A stretch of 64,000 nucleotides of DNA from Viridibacillus sp050279675 (GCF_050279675.1 NZ_JBNNUK010000017.1:14953-78952); one strand, 5' to 3'. Counted from the stretch's first letter, positions 40,932 to 50,457 are shown. Translations and numbers: made by a program. Notes: generated from the letters alone by a model not told the origin.

Positions 40932-43900
40932 TTATTTTTCACTGATTTTTTCTAGGAATAAATATTTCTTAAGATCATCTGCCTTAATACTATTGATTGC
41001 TTTCACTGTATTATTGCCTTCACTTATTGTTGCTGTAATTTCATATCCTTTTCCTTCAGCCAAAGTTAAGCTGTAATTAATTTCTTTCAACTCTCCTGCT
41101 TTCATTGAACCTAATTGAATTGTTTTGATTTTTGTTTTCTTAGAATCAATTACTTTATACAAAGTTAATTGTGGCTTTTTAATATCTGTATTTGGAACCG
41201 CACTAATATTTAAATCCACTTTATTACTTGCTAATTGCTTACCAGTAAAGGTAACAGCTATATCAACAAATTTATTATCCTTAATTTCAATTTTGTTAGT
41301 AGGATTAATAAACCCTAACTCTGCTTTAACAGTGGCAAGTTGTAATAATAGCTCTTCTTTTACTGTCCCATCAATCATAGTAGAAATTACATTTTGCAAC
41401 TTTTGAATAGTTGATGTGCTTGTTTTATTTGAAATCCTATTTAAAGCATTGATAGTATCAATGATAAATTGTATATCTTCTTTAGTTAATACTTCATTCT
41501 CATGATCTTTCGTATATAAGTTTAAATATGAACGATATTCATCGATTAAACTATTGTCTATATTCTCAATCCCTGCTTTACTTAAATCACTCTCCGTAAC
41601 TATAGAAGGGTTTTTTTGTACATATTCTAACCAATCTTTATCTACTGGGTAAGATGGATTTAAAACATTATATAGACTGCTCATTTCTTTTGTATATGAT
41701 GTTTTCAACTCACCATCAATCATATTTTTAATCAATGTTTGCGCTTCTTTTACAAGTGCATTATTTTTCTTTTCTTTAGCCTTATTCACAGCGTTTACAA
41801 CCTCAATGACAAGTTGAATATCTTCTTTAGTAAGTGCTGATCCTTTATCTTCTGCGTATTGCTTTAAAGCATCTAAATAATCTTGCTCATATTCAGGCTT
41901 TAAGTTTTTGATACCAAGATCCTCTAAATCAGAAACATCTGCTTCATTCAAGTGATTAATAAAGTATTCTAATTGTAACTCTTTCCACTTTGTCATCATT
42001 TCAATTTTAACTGTACTGTTGGCCATTTCCTCAATAGCTGTCAAAGCTCCGTCAATTCTAGCTTTGTCTAAATCCTTTTTGGCACTTAAAAGCTTATTTA
42101 AAGCATTTTGGCTAGGATTTAACAATGCCTTGTATGGAGCTATCGGTAACATTTCAATTGTAGAATTAGCTTTATCTAAAGCTGAAACTTCAAAATCATT
42201 CATTGCTTTTCTGAAATCTTCTATAACCTCAATATATTCTCCAATTTCATGTTTAAAATCACCATTTGGCAAAACTTCTTTCAGTTTAATCAGTTTTGAA
42301 AGATTAGAAGTTGACCAATCAGTTAATGTATCTACTAATTGATTGACCGTATTAATTACAGCTTGAATTTCATCTTTTGTAGTAGCATTAGCATTTCCTA
42401 GAGCATGTTTATAATCATTTTCTAGTTCGGGACGAACATTTTCTGTACCAAGATATTCTAAGTCGTCTTTTGTAATATTAGATGTGTCGTTAGTGATGAT
42501 ACCAATAACAACTTTATCTAATCTATCTAGTAGAGTATCTTTCAAATTACCTTTAAGTAACTTGTCCACGATTACCTTAGCTTCTTCAACAGCTGCAAGT
42601 GTTTTTTCTTGTTCTGCGTTGATTACAGCATTTGTTGATTCGATTACCAATTGAATATCTTCTTTTATTAAGGCTTCGCCCTTATCTTTCTTATATTGTT
42701 CTAAATTACTTTGATACTCGTTCAAATTATCATCAACTATCAAGTCACCGAATACTTCTTTTAGTTGATCGTTAGTAAGTTCATTTGGATTATTTATTGC
42801 AATATCCAAAATAACGTCCTTTAATTTCAAGATGAAATCTTTGAATAGTTTATCTCCGTCTTTCACACCATCAATTGAATCTTTCATTGATTGAATATTG
42901 TCATCCGTTGGTGATTTAATCGCTTCTAATGAAGCATCAACAGCTGTAATAATATCTTGAGCATATTTAACGGTAAAATGTTCAGCGCCAATTAAATCTA
43001 CGTATTGCTTTAATTTCTTGTAGTAAGAAGGTATGTTATCTTCTGTAATCACTAGCCCCAATCTGTCAAAATCCTCTTTATCATGTTGCTCTGGATACTT
43101 CACTAAGAAAGCTAATTTAAGGCTGTCAGCAAGACTTTCTTTACCATCCTTATAGTTACCGTTCACAAGTTCCGAAACGCCTTGTAGGTACTCTGAAATG
43201 ACCTTTTTAGAAGGTTCCTTCATCCCTGTTTTTAAAACATTGTTAATGACATCAACTTTTGTTACCACATCAACTATATGTGATTTATTCAAGTCTTCTT
43301 TTAATGATTTAATGACATCAACTAAATACGTTTGATATTCCCATTCATTTTTTGTTTCACCAGGAAGGGCGAAGAATTTATCTAATACATCAATTGTTAA
43401 TATTGTTGTATCTTTTTCAATGTAGCTTAGTACGTTTGCTTGTATTGTGTTTAACAATTCTGATTGATAATGACCAATAACAAGATTTTGCGCGGATTCT
43501 TTTACCACAATCCAGTCTGCCAAATCTTTTGTTTGTAGAGCTTTTGACAAATCATTAACACTATCAATCACTTTTTGTAAATCAGCTTTTGTAAATGAGT
43601 CAACGATTGTTATTGCCATTGTGTCGTTTTTGTATTGCTGCCCTTTTGTTTGGTAATCTGATAAGCTATCAGCTTGAATATTTGTAAGTCCTGCTAACTC
43701 TAAAATCTCTTTATCTACTGTTGAAAGATTTTGGCTAGTGATATTCCAAGCCTGTGTAGTCAGCTCATTTAAATAACTTGTTTTCAAATCACCTCCAGCT
43801 AGCAAATCAACTTTTGTTTTGGCATCTTTCAAATTAGTTGAATTAGCATTGTCTTTTACAACAACCATTGCATAATAAGCATCTAGCAATGATCCATGTT

Positions 43901-46898
43901 CATTAACAGTCAAATCTTCGACATCTTTTGAAATGTCATTCGCATATTGATTCAAAACAGCTTTATAAGCATTTGCTGTGCCTTTTACTTTAATGATTAG
44001 ATTAGGATAAGAAATACTATCTGTTCCACCAAAGCCATCATCTGCAGTGACTTTCAATGTGTCATAGACTCCTACTGGTAATTCGCTTGCGCTCCAATGT
44101 AATTGCCATGCATCTTTGTTACCTGTTGTAGCAATCGTCACATCTTTTTGGATATTGTTGAAATTCCCGTTTACAACGACATCTTCAATATCCTTGTCTT
44201 CGACTCTACCATCTAGTTCAAAGCCAGCAGTTTCATCTAATAAAACTAATTTTGAATTTTCAAATTGTATTGCAGGTGGTCTTGTATCTACTTTTGTAGC
44301 AAATGAAATTACTCTTGAATCGCTGTGACCATCATTTGCTTGAACAATGATATTGGCAGTACCTTGTTTCATACCTTTTAATGTAAGGATAGAATCCTTA
44401 ACGGTTGCTTTTGCTGCATTTTCATTATCGGATGTTGCATTGAATGATAATTTGTCATTTTCAGCATCCTCAAAGTATCCACTTAAATCTAAAGTGATTT
44501 CTTTATGCTTTTGAGTTGATTGATCGTCAATGTTTTTAACAACTGTTGGAGATTGGTTAATCTCAAACGTGACTGTTTTTGTACCAACATTCCCTACTTC
44601 GTCAATTGCTTCAATTTCCAGGGTATGAGTACCACTTGAAGTGATTGCTGTACCTTCATCATACGCTTTTCCATCTAATTTAATGGACTTCACAATTTGG
44701 GATGCGTTTGAATTATTATCAGCAACTACAATATTTGGCGTTACTTCATCATGGTACAACTGACCTTCTTTTATATTATCTACAGAGATTGTTGGAGCTG
44801 TATTATCGACTTTGAATTTATAATTTTGTTTGTCTGATTTACTGCCCTTATTATCCTCTACCCAAATTGATAAACTGTGGCTACCATCTGTATACGTGTC
44901 GTCAATTGTTAATTCATGTTCAAATGATTGTTCAGTACCATCAGCTGTTAATGTTGAAGATGCTACTTGGGCTTCTTCATTGTCGATGGAATATTTGACT
45001 TTTAGTGTATCGTTTATATCCTCATCCTTCACCGTACCGCTGAGAGTGAGTTTATTGAAATCATCTATGCTAGATAAGAGTGACTTATCCATTTTTGATT
45101 GGATGATTGGTGTATTGTTTTTGAGTTTTCTCTCTAATGTAAAGAAAGTACCTGGAGCATTTGACTTCTTAAATAAATAAGTTTGATTTATATCTTTTTG
45201 GTTAATCTCGGCACTTTCAAAGAGATTTACATTGCCCCCCAAATCAATAACATAATTCATAATTCTATACTTGTACTTTCCGTAATCTTCATCCGGAACA
45301 TCAGTGCTAAGAATGGTATATGCAACTTGATCATTGAAATGCCCAAAAATTCGGTGAACAATACCCAGTTTTATTATGGAGAAAGTTGAACTCGCAGTAC
45401 CTGCCCAATTTGAACTTTTTACAACTTGTTCCCACCCATCTGATGATGAAGATGGCTCCGCTACAAAACTAGTAAACTCACTATCTGATTTATTTCCAAT
45501 TCCATCTTCTGACCACACCTCAACAGTATGCTCACCTTCAGCAATCGCTTCATTGTCTAGCGCATTGAAGCTATATTCTTGCTCTGAACCGTCAGCAGTT
45601 ATCGTTTTACCTTCCTTCTCAACTCCGCCATCAATAGCATATTTCACTTTTAATTCATCGTTAACATCTTCATCCTTCACTGTACCATTTACCGTTAAGG
45701 TCATTTTTCCGTCTTTTAATGGTGTTTGGGATGTTGAGTTGATTTTTGTTGTTGGCGCTGTGTCTTTAATTCTTCTCTCTAAAACAAGCTGACCTGTACC
45801 AGTAGGGAAACTCTTAGCATGCCCTTCAATTGGTAATGAATTTAAGTCATTAAAGATATACTCATCAAATACGGTATCTCCAGAACTACTTTCTCTATAA
45901 AGAACGAATCTATATTGATATTTTTTTAAATCTTCTAATGAAACGGTTATATCATAGCCATAATTCAAATAAGGTAGTGTTGCATAAAATCTATATAAAT
46001 TATTAACTACATTTGTATTTGATAAAAAATAAAATGCACTTAATTCTTTGTCAGGAGCAATGCGGAATCTTTCGCTCTCTGTCACTCGTTCCCATCGATT
46101 CTCTGTTATAGGTACTACTTTTGCAGTAAAGCTAGTAGACTCTTTATTAGACACGTTTTCTTTATTATCTTCCGTCCATACTTCAAGTGTATGAGAACCT
46201 TCAGCAATTGCTTCATTATCTAAAGCATTGAAGTTGTATTCTTGCTCTGTACCGTCAGCAGAAAATGTTTTACCAACTTTCTCTGACCCGCCATCAATCG
46301 CATATTTCACTGTTAATTTATCACCAATATTTTCATCCTTCACAGTACCATTCACCTTTAAAGTCATTTTGCCATCTTTTATTGGTGTTTGGGATTTTGA
46401 GTCGATTTTTGTTGTTGGAGCTATGTTTTTAGCCTTGCTGTAAAGTGTCCAAGATGTAGGTCTTGTTGTTATTAATGAACAAAATGAGTACTCTCTATCC
46501 CTTGAAGGTTCTAGTAGATACGCATAATCAGACCTTCCTCCTTGCATTATTGTAGTTTTGTTGGCGTCATCATAAATATACACACCCCCATTACCAACAA
46601 GCATGTATTCATTTTTTTCGAAATCTACATCAACTTTCTTAATGAGGTCACCATTGTGATAAAGACAAATTTGACCTTCACTATTGAAATCAACTAGTTT
46701 AGCAGAAGTAGTAACCGATACAGTACCAGTACCTAAACGCTCCCATTCATTTTCATTAAAAACTAATGGTTTAGTTTCCGCCCCAACCCTCTGTATACCC
46801 TTATCCATCGCATAGTACGGTAATGCAGCACTACTAATTAGTGCAGCACAGGTAGCTACTTTTAATATGTTCATTGGTATTATATTTTTTTTCTTCAC
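40932..46898 (-). CDS. Giant Ig-repeat adhesin
   Basis: About 1988 aa, from a GTG preceded by AGGGGGT (the longer open start lacks a ribosome site). A signal peptide lies at about 1-37. The N-terminal half carries three related modules around TPIKDGKMTLKVNGTVKDE...LKVKYAIDGG...EGSHTLEVW, a variant fourth, an Ig module (APTISVDNIKEG.. to ..FEIN) and a cadherin-like module (DDQSTQKHKEITLDLSGYF). The C-terminal approximately 1000 residues are helical repeats of about 90-110 residues with LTKEDIQLVIE and NxLIxxMIDGxLKxxxxxE-like signatures. There is no LPxTG. Size and design suit a mating-aggregation adhesin. Confidence 0.85.
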   Translation of the reverse strand: MKKKNIIPMNILKVATCAALISSAALPYYAMDKGIQRVGAETKPLVFNENEWERLGTGTVSVTTSAKLVDFNSEGQICLYHNGDLIKKVDVDFEKNEYMLVGNGGVYIYDDANKTTIMQGGRSDYAYLLEPSRDREYSFCSLITTRPTSWTLYSKAKNIAPTTKIDSKSQTPIKDGKMTLKVNGTVKDENIGDKLTVKYAIDGGSEKVGKTFSADGTEQEYNFNALDNEAIAEGSHTLEVWTEDNKENVSNKESTSFTAKVVPITENRWERVTESERFRIAPDKELSAFYFLSNTNVVNNLYRFYATLPYLNYGYDITVSLEDLKKYQYRFVLYRESSSGDTVFDEYIFNDLNSLPIEGHAKSFPTGTGQLVLERRIKDTAPTTKINSTSQTPLKDGKMTLTVNGTVKDEDVNDELKVKYAIDGGVEKEGKTITADGSEQEYSFNALDNEAIAEGEHTVEVWSEDGIGNKSDSEFTSFVAEPSSSSDGWEQVVKSSNWAGTASSTFSIIKLGIVHRIFGHFNDQVAYTILSTDVPDEDYGKYKYRIMNYVIDLGGNVNLFESAEINQKDINQTYLFKKSNAPGTFFTLERKLKNNTPIIQSKMDKSLLSSIDDFNKLTLSGTVKDEDINDTLKVKYSIDNEEAQVASSTLTADGTEQSFEHELTIDDTYTDGSHSLSIWVEDNKGSKSDKQNYKFKVDNTAPTISVDNIKEGQLYHDEVTPNIVVADNNSNASQIVKSIKLDGKAYDEGTAITSSGTHTLEIEAIDEVGNVGTKTVTFEINQSPTVVKNIDDQSTQKHKEITLDLSGYFEDAENDKLSFNATSDNENAAKATVKDSILTLKGMKQGTANIIVQANDGHSDSRVISFATKVDTRPPAIQFENSKLVLLDETAGFELDGRVEDKDIEDVVVNGNFNNIQKDVTIATTGNKDAWQLHWSASELPVGVYDTLKVTADDGFGGTDSISYPNLIIKVKGTANAYKAVLNQYANDISKDVEDLTVNEHGSLLDAYYAMVVVKDNANSTNLKDAKTKVDLLAGGDLKTSYLNELTTQAWNITSQNLSTVDKEILELAGLTNIQADSLSDYQTKGQQYKNDTMAITIVDSFTKADLQKVIDSVNDLSKALQTKDLADWIVVKESAQNLVIGHYQSELLNTIQANVLSYIEKDTTILTIDVLDKFFALPGETKNEWEYQTYLVDVIKSLKEDLNKSHIVDVVTKVDVINNVLKTGMKEPSKKVISEYLQGVSELVNGNYKDGKESLADSLKLAFLVKYPEQHDKEDFDRLGLVITEDNIPSYYKKLKQYVDLIGAEHFTVKYAQDIITAVDASLEAIKSPTDDNIQSMKDSIDGVKDGDKLFKDFILKLKDVILDIAINNPNELTNDQLKEVFGDLIVDDNLNEYQSNLEQYKKDKGEALIKEDIQLVIESTNAVINAEQEKTLAAVEEAKVIVDKLLKGNLKDTLLDRLDKVVIGIITNDTSNITKDDLEYLGTENVRPELENDYKHALGNANATTKDEIQAVINTVNQLVDTLTDWSTSNLSKLIKLKEVLPNGDFKHEIGEYIEVIEDFRKAMNDFEVSALDKANSTIEMLPIAPYKALLNPSQNALNKLLSAKKDLDKARIDGALTAIEEMANSTVKIEMMTKWKELQLEYFINHLNEADVSDLEDLGIKNLKPEYEQDYLDALKQYAEDKGSALTKEDIQLVIEVVNAVNKAKEKKNNALVKEAQTLIKNMIDGELKTSYTKEMSSLYNVLNPSYPVDKDWLEYVQKNPSIVTESDLSKAGIENIDNSLIDEYRSYLNLYTKDHENEVLTKEDIQFIIDTINALNRISNKTSTSTIQKLQNVISTMIDGTVKEELLLQLATVKAELGFINPTNKIEIKDNKFVDIAVTFTGKQLASNKVDLNISAVPNTDIKKPQLTLYKVIDSKKTKIKTIQLGSMKAGELKEINYSLTLAEGKGYEITATISEGNNTVKAINSIKADDLKKYLFLEKISEK

Positions 46899-46957
46899 TA
46901 AATTACCCCCTATATAAATTGGTTTTAAATAAATGTTTACAATTATAGACATAAAAA

Positions 46958-46986
46958 AAGGGAAAGGTCAGAAGTGACCTTTCCCA
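46958..46986 (-). terminator. Terminator upstream of the giant adhesin gene
   Basis: A perfect GGGAAAGGTCA/TGACCTTTCCC stem with a four-base loop and CTTTTTTTATGTCTATAA on the minus strand. It ends the 99-aa gene transcript. Confidence 0.85.
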
Positions 46987-47005
46987 AAATAATTTTCTAT
47001 ATGTT

Positions 47006-47305
47006 TTACCTATCTAATAGTCTCTTAATCAGTTGTATCGTATCTTCGTTACAATAATTATCTAACATATCCATGAACCTTTCTCTTTCTGCATCTACAC
47101 CACTACAAAATGCTTCGATTTCATTGTCTAAAAATACGCCTTTCTTTTGCCAAAATGCACCTTCATATTCAATTCTATATTCTGAAACGTAGGAATACGG
47201 CTCATCTATTTTAGTAATAGTTATATCCTTTGATTCCACTACAGAAAAATAAGAAGGAGGATAGGTCACTATGGTTTCTCTAGTCTTTATTATTTGATCA
47301 TTCAT
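47006..47305 (-). CDS. Hypothetical 99-aa protein
   Basis: I use the ATG of MNDQIIKTRE, which has GAGGGG seven bases upstream and overlaps the previous stop by eight bases. The protein is soluble and acidic with a beta-rich first half (YPPSYFSVVESKDITIT) and a helical end (AERERFMDMLDNYC). No family is recognised. It forms a two-gene unit with the 93-aa membrane protein and ends at a strong terminator. Confidence 0.6.
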   Translation of the reverse strand: MNDQIIKTRETIVTYPPSYFSVVESKDITITKIDEPYSYVSEYRIEYEGAFWQKKGVFLDNEIEAFCSGVDAERERFMDMLDNYCNEDTIQLIKRLLDR

Positions 47306-47579
47306 ATAAAACCCCTCTTTCTGATTCATTAATATGCTTTTTATCATGTTTTAATTTTGCTTCCACCATTAACAGCACAGCAACAATACAAATTAAAACA
47401 AATAACCCAATACCCAATTCAATAATACCTATATTTGTACCTGGAATTTTCGATGTATTCATTTCTACTAGGATTAAAGCATGTTCTTTTATTCTCTTAT
47501 ACACTGCTACTAGTGAAATAGAAAAAAGGATCGCTACAATAGCTACTAAGGATAGTAATAATTTTGGACCTATTTTCAT
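47298..47579 (-). CDS. Small two-helix membrane protein
   Basis: A 93-aa protein with hydrophobic segments at about 6-27 and 50-71 joined by a short external loop, and a charged C-terminal tail (KLKHDKKHINESERG). AAAGGAGAG precedes the ATG. It overlaps the 99-aa gene by eight bases. The family is unknown. Confidence 0.6.
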   Translation of the reverse strand: MKIGPKLLLSLVAIVAILFSISLVAVYKRIKEHALILVEMNTSKIPGTNIGIIELGIGLFVLICIVAVLLMVEAKLKHDKKHINESERGVLYE

Positions 47580-47660
47580 TGAAGATACTCTCCTTTAAAA
47601 ACAAAGAATTCACATGGAACTAATCAACCTATAAAAAAAGCGTTCACTTTTAGAACAAAA

Positions 47661-47690
47661 AAAAGCGAACCCATATTCAGATTCGCTTTT
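47661..47690 (-). terminator. Terminator after the partition operon
   Basis: AAAAGCGAA pairs with TTCGCTTTT around a 12-base loop, with a T-rich flank on the minus strand. It follows the 143-aa gene by about 20 bases. Confidence 0.75.
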
Positions 47691-47709
47691 GATTAGTCAA
47701 ATATAAAAT

Positions 47710-48141
47710 TTAGCCTTTTAAACGGGCTTTCTTGCCATCTAACTTCATGTATGGATTATCATACAATCTATAGTCTCCATCAATAAGTTCTAATCGTGTT
47801 AAATAGTAATAGCCACCGTCTATTAACTTTTCATCATCTAGCCAAATTTCAATTGTAATACCGCTTGATAATTCAATTCCATCTAAATCAAAGCGTTCAT
47901 TTTGCTTTTTCTTTAGATACCCCTCAACCAAAACATCTTTGTTTGCATTTTCAATGAGTCTGATTGAATTTTCTAGTTGATTAGCTACATTTTGCATTGA
48001 AAAATACAATGAAAGTTCGTCAGCAGTTAGTTCACTTATACTCGTTACTTCCTGTAGAACATTAAATACACCCACTAAATGTTCTAAGCTCCCTTTTACC
48101 TTCTCAAACTCTTTAAATACTACCGATACATTTTTCTCCAT
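47710..48141 (-). CDS. Hypothetical 143-aa protein at the end of the par operon
   Basis: A soluble protein with a helical first half (FKEFEKVKGSLEHLVGVFNVLQEV and VANQLENSIRLIE) and a strand-rich second half ending GKKARLKG. No family is recognised. It lies 28 bases after the ParR-like gene, before a terminator, and is therefore probably co-transcribed with parM. It could be a third partition or copy-control factor. Confidence 0.6.
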   Translation of the reverse strand: MEKNVSVVFKEFEKVKGSLEHLVGVFNVLQEVTSISELTADELSLYFSMQNVANQLENSIRLIENANKDVLVEGYLKKKQNERFDLDGIELSSGITIEIWLDDEKLIDGGYYYLTRLELIDGDYRLYDNPYMKLDGKKARLKG

Positions 48142-48169
48142 CTTTATACACCCCTTATGGTTAGGTTAT

Positions 48170-48553
48170 TTATAAGCCCCCAAAAGCCAACATAAAGGCT
48201 TCTGCTGAATCGGATACTGCTTCGTCTTCTTCAGTAATTTGTTCTTCCACTTGGATTCCTGATAAGGGATGAACATGTAAATTCTCTAATTTAGCCATAA
48301 TCAAATTAAATTGTTGTTCCTGGGTTTTCTTTATTTGTTCTATTTCTACTTGTAATCCAGTTGAATCAATATCCGTCTTCATATGAATATTTCCAGTTAA
48401 AAAGTCAGCTCCCACTTGCTGTTGTGCAAATGAGAGCATGTTTCTAACAATTCGACTTTTTGTTTTTCTCGGCAAATTGTTTAAATAATCTATTAGCATA
48501 GCATCTTCTTCATATTTTAGACGAATAGATAAATGACAATCTTTTTCGCTCAT
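48170..48553 (-). CDS. ParR-like DNA-binding adaptor
   Basis: A 127-aa protein. The N-terminal 45 residues have a ribbon-helix-helix pattern (DCHLSIRLKYEEDAMLIDYLNNLPRKTKSRIVRNML), as in ParR/StbB proteins that tie the centromere to the actin filament. A coiled-coil-like middle (EIEQIKKTQEQQFNLIMAKL) and an acidic C-terminal tail follow; in ParR systems the tail contacts ParM. It begins directly after the parM stop codon (TAA ATG). The family is inferred from fold pattern and gene order. Confidence 0.7.
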   Translation of the reverse strand: MSEKDCHLSIRLKYEEDAMLIDYLNNLPRKTKSRIVRNMLSFAQQQVGADFLTGNIHMKTDIDSTGLQVEIEQIKKTQEQQFNLIMAKLENLHVHPLSGIQVEEQITEEDEAVSDSAEAFMLAFGGL

Positions 48554-49630
48554 TTAGATCACTTCTTTTTTTCTAATAATGGCTTTTCCAAGTCGTAAAT
48601 ATCCTATTGCATTTGCAAAATGATATTCCTCGATTTTAGTAAGATCCCCATTGAAATACGGGTTTAAGTAGTTTATGAAATCGGAACCACCACCACCTGC
48701 TACAAAGATTTTATCGAACATATCACTTTCACCTTTCCAAACCTGGTTAAGCTTATCGACAATATTCTTTGTGATGGACTTCTTTGTACGTTCCAGTTCG
48801 TCTTTAAATGGAATATACTCATTTTTGTATCTCACTGGTTCCCCAAATAATGCCTTATTCTCTAATTGATACTCTCTTAACTCTGTACCGCCTGTTTTTC
48901 CTTTAAAATATGTTTTTAATGCATTTCGTAAGTCGATAATACCTTTTTCATGAGTACCGCTTTGCTTCATGCGTGGAACTATTGAACCGTTCTTCTGCAC
49001 TTCAACAACTATGTAATCTGTTGTACGGAAACCAATATCGATAAGAGCAAGCACATTACCTTTTCTCATTAATTCAGGGTAAGTATACTTCCCTTCATGG
49101 TTAATGAGAGCTGCCATTATTGCAGATGCGCCTTGCGGAAAGACCAACGTTTTTTCGATATTATTACTTATCTTTTGTCCTTTTAATCCACCACTTAACC
49201 ACTCAATAGTAGATTGAACGCCAGTAAATGTATTAGCAAACTTTGCTTGTGTCGAATAAAAATCTAATGGAAGTCCAGTGAATAAATAAATTTTATCACT
49301 TTTACCATCTGATACTAATTGAATCGCAACATTAATTAGTATTTTCGTTAATTTATCATTGTATCGGTCTTCTTTTGTGAAATTACGAGTAACACCTTCT
49401 GATTGTTCGGCTGATTTACCAACTAAATAGATTTGATTATCAACTTTGATACTCATATTATCTATATCAGCTGTTTCACCAAAGCCAATACCTTCCGTTT
49501 CATTGGATAATTGGCTCTCATAACCTTCACCAATTAACGATGGAAAAATAATGCGCTTTCCAGTTGATGAAATAGCTTTTAAATATCCGTAACCAAAGTC
49601 TATTGATACATATTCAACTGTTTCCGACAT
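48554..49630 (-). CDS. ParM/Alp-type actin-like plasmid segregation protein
   Basis: A 358-aa actin-like ATPase that forms filaments to push plasmid copies apart. Motifs in order are phosphate-1 in VSIDFGYGYLKA (about 8-19), connect-1 in PQGASAIMA (about 165), phosphate-2 in ALIDIGFRTTDYIVVE (about 194-209), and adenosine VAGGGGSDF (about 309). The length fits ParM, Alp7 and AlfA. It starts right after the stop of the 56-aa RHH gene and is followed directly by the ParR-like gene. No Walker-type ParA is seen in the window. Confidence 0.9.
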   Translation of the reverse strand: MSETVEYVSIDFGYGYLKAISSTGKRIIFPSLIGEGYESQLSNETEGIGFGETADIDNMSIKVDNQIYLVGKSAEQSEGVTRNFTKEDRYNDKLTKILINVAIQLVSDGKSDKIYLFTGLPLDFYSTQAKFANTFTGVQSTIEWLSGGLKGQKISNNIEKTLVFPQGASAIMAALINHEGKYTYPELMRKGNVLALIDIGFRTTDYIVVEVQKNGSIVPRMKQSGTHEKGIIDLRNALKTYFKGKTGGTELREYQLENKALFGEPVRYKNEYIPFKDELERTKKSITKNIVDKLNQVWKGESDMFDKIFVAGGGGSDFINYLNPYFNGDLTKIEEYHFANAIGYLRLGKAIIRKKEVI

Positions 49631-49801
49631 TTATATATCCCCCTTATTTTCATTTTTATTGTTTGTAATCTCTAAAGCTTGATCTAATAGATACAAAATA
49701 GCTTGTGTACGTGTTGAAAAGCTCGTCTGCTCTTCTTTATACGTGTCTATTTTCTTTAATAAGCTAGGTGGAAAATTGACTAAAACAGATACTTTTTTCA
49801 T
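49631..49801 (-). CDS. Small ribbon-helix-helix (CopG-like) regulator
   Basis: A 56-aa protein with ATG preceded by GAGGTGGTTGT. The pattern VSVLVNFPPSLLKKID, then TSFSTRTQAILYLLDQALE, is a classic RHH fold: a DNA-contacting strand and two helices. The stop abuts the parM ATG (TAA ATG). It is therefore the first gene of a four-gene partition operon and is probably its autorepressor; the ParR-like protein downstream is a second, distinct RHH protein. Most ParM operons lack this extra gene. Confidence 0.75.
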   Translation of the reverse strand: MKKVSVLVNFPPSLLKKIDTYKEEQTSFSTRTQAILYLLDQALEITNNKNENKGDI

Positions 49802-50022
49802 ACAACCACCTCTTTATATTGTTGGAGCTATATACTTTTTATATAACTTTTATATAAAAATATAATAACACTCTTTTCTGCTTTTTTCAATAAAAAGCAG
49901 AATTTTTCTGCGTAATAATCAAAAAACAACGGTATGAATGGGACTTTAGCATTTTTTAATTTTCCTTTTTATCTTGATTAAAACCTTAATTTTTCTATCT
50001 ATTTAAAATCTTAATCAAAATA
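49802..50022. promoter_or_regulatory. Upstream region of the partition operon, likely centromere/operator
   Basis: It contains an inverted repeat, CTTTTTATxTTGATTAA (49968-49984 region) against TTAATCAAxATAAAAAG (50010-50026 region), plus GCAGAATTTTTCTGC (49898-49912) and a TTTTCTGC-TTTTTT run (49873-). Partition systems keep their centromere next to the operon promoter, and this is the only suitable gap. A clear iteron array is not seen. Confidence 0.4.
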
Positions 50023-50044
50023 AAAAGCCCTAAAATGGGCTTTT
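50023..50044 (-). terminator. Terminator after the 51-aa pilin-like gene
   Basis: AAAAGCCC/GGGCTTTT with a six-base loop, T-rich on both strands, directly behind the stop codon. Confidence 0.8.
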
Positions 50045-50046
50045 AA

Positions 50047-50202
50047 TTATATTTTAGAACTTAAGTTAGATAATGTTTCGGAGAATACTTTCATTAAGCT
50101 TTCGCCTACACCTTTAAACGCATCAGGGAATAAAGCGTATAGAACTACAAAGATAGCTAATGCAATTAACATTAATGTCATTGAAGTTGAAAATCCTTCC
50201 AT
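50047..50202 (-). CDS. 51-aa Flp-pilin-like peptide
   Basis: The ATG has AGGAGGTGCG seven bases upstream, one of the strongest ribosome sites in the window, suggesting high expression. The peptide is MEGFSTSMTLMLIALAIFVV, then LYALFPDAFKGVG and a polar amphipathic end (ESLMKVFSETLSNLSSKI). A short leader with Gly, a hydrophobic helix and a C-terminal amphipathic helix are the features of Flp/Tad major pilins. The usual Glu at position five after the cleavage Gly is not present. Alternatives are a holin-like or small membrane protein. Confidence 0.55.
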   Translation of the reverse strand: MEGFSTSMTLMLIALAIFVVLYALFPDAFKGVGESLMKVFSETLSNLSSKI

Positions 50203-50358
50203 TTTTTCGCACCTCCTACTGGTTTAATAATTTGGCATGGCTACGCCACCCCAACTCCAAACACTTATAGTGTTTTTTTCAGGCATTTTGCTACATATAG
50301 ATGACAATTACACAAAATTTTCATCGCTAACCAAAATGCTTAACCTGCACAGTGTCTT

Positions 50359-50457
50359 TTATCGTTCAGGTTTCCCATTATAGCGATTCATCTTTTCATA
50401 TTTCGAGTTCTTAATATCTAGATAGATAATTCCTTTGTTTGCTAGGTACTTCTTCAT
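50359..50457 (-). CDS. 32-aa peptide coupled to the NusG-like gene
   Basis: The ATG overlaps the NusG-like stop (ATGA), with AGAAGG upstream. The basic, soluble peptide begins MKKYLANKGIIYLDIKNSKY. It may be a genuine small protein or a translational-coupling by-product. No family. Confidence 0.35.
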   Translation of the reverse strand: MKKYLANKGIIYLDIKNSKYEKMNRYNGKPER

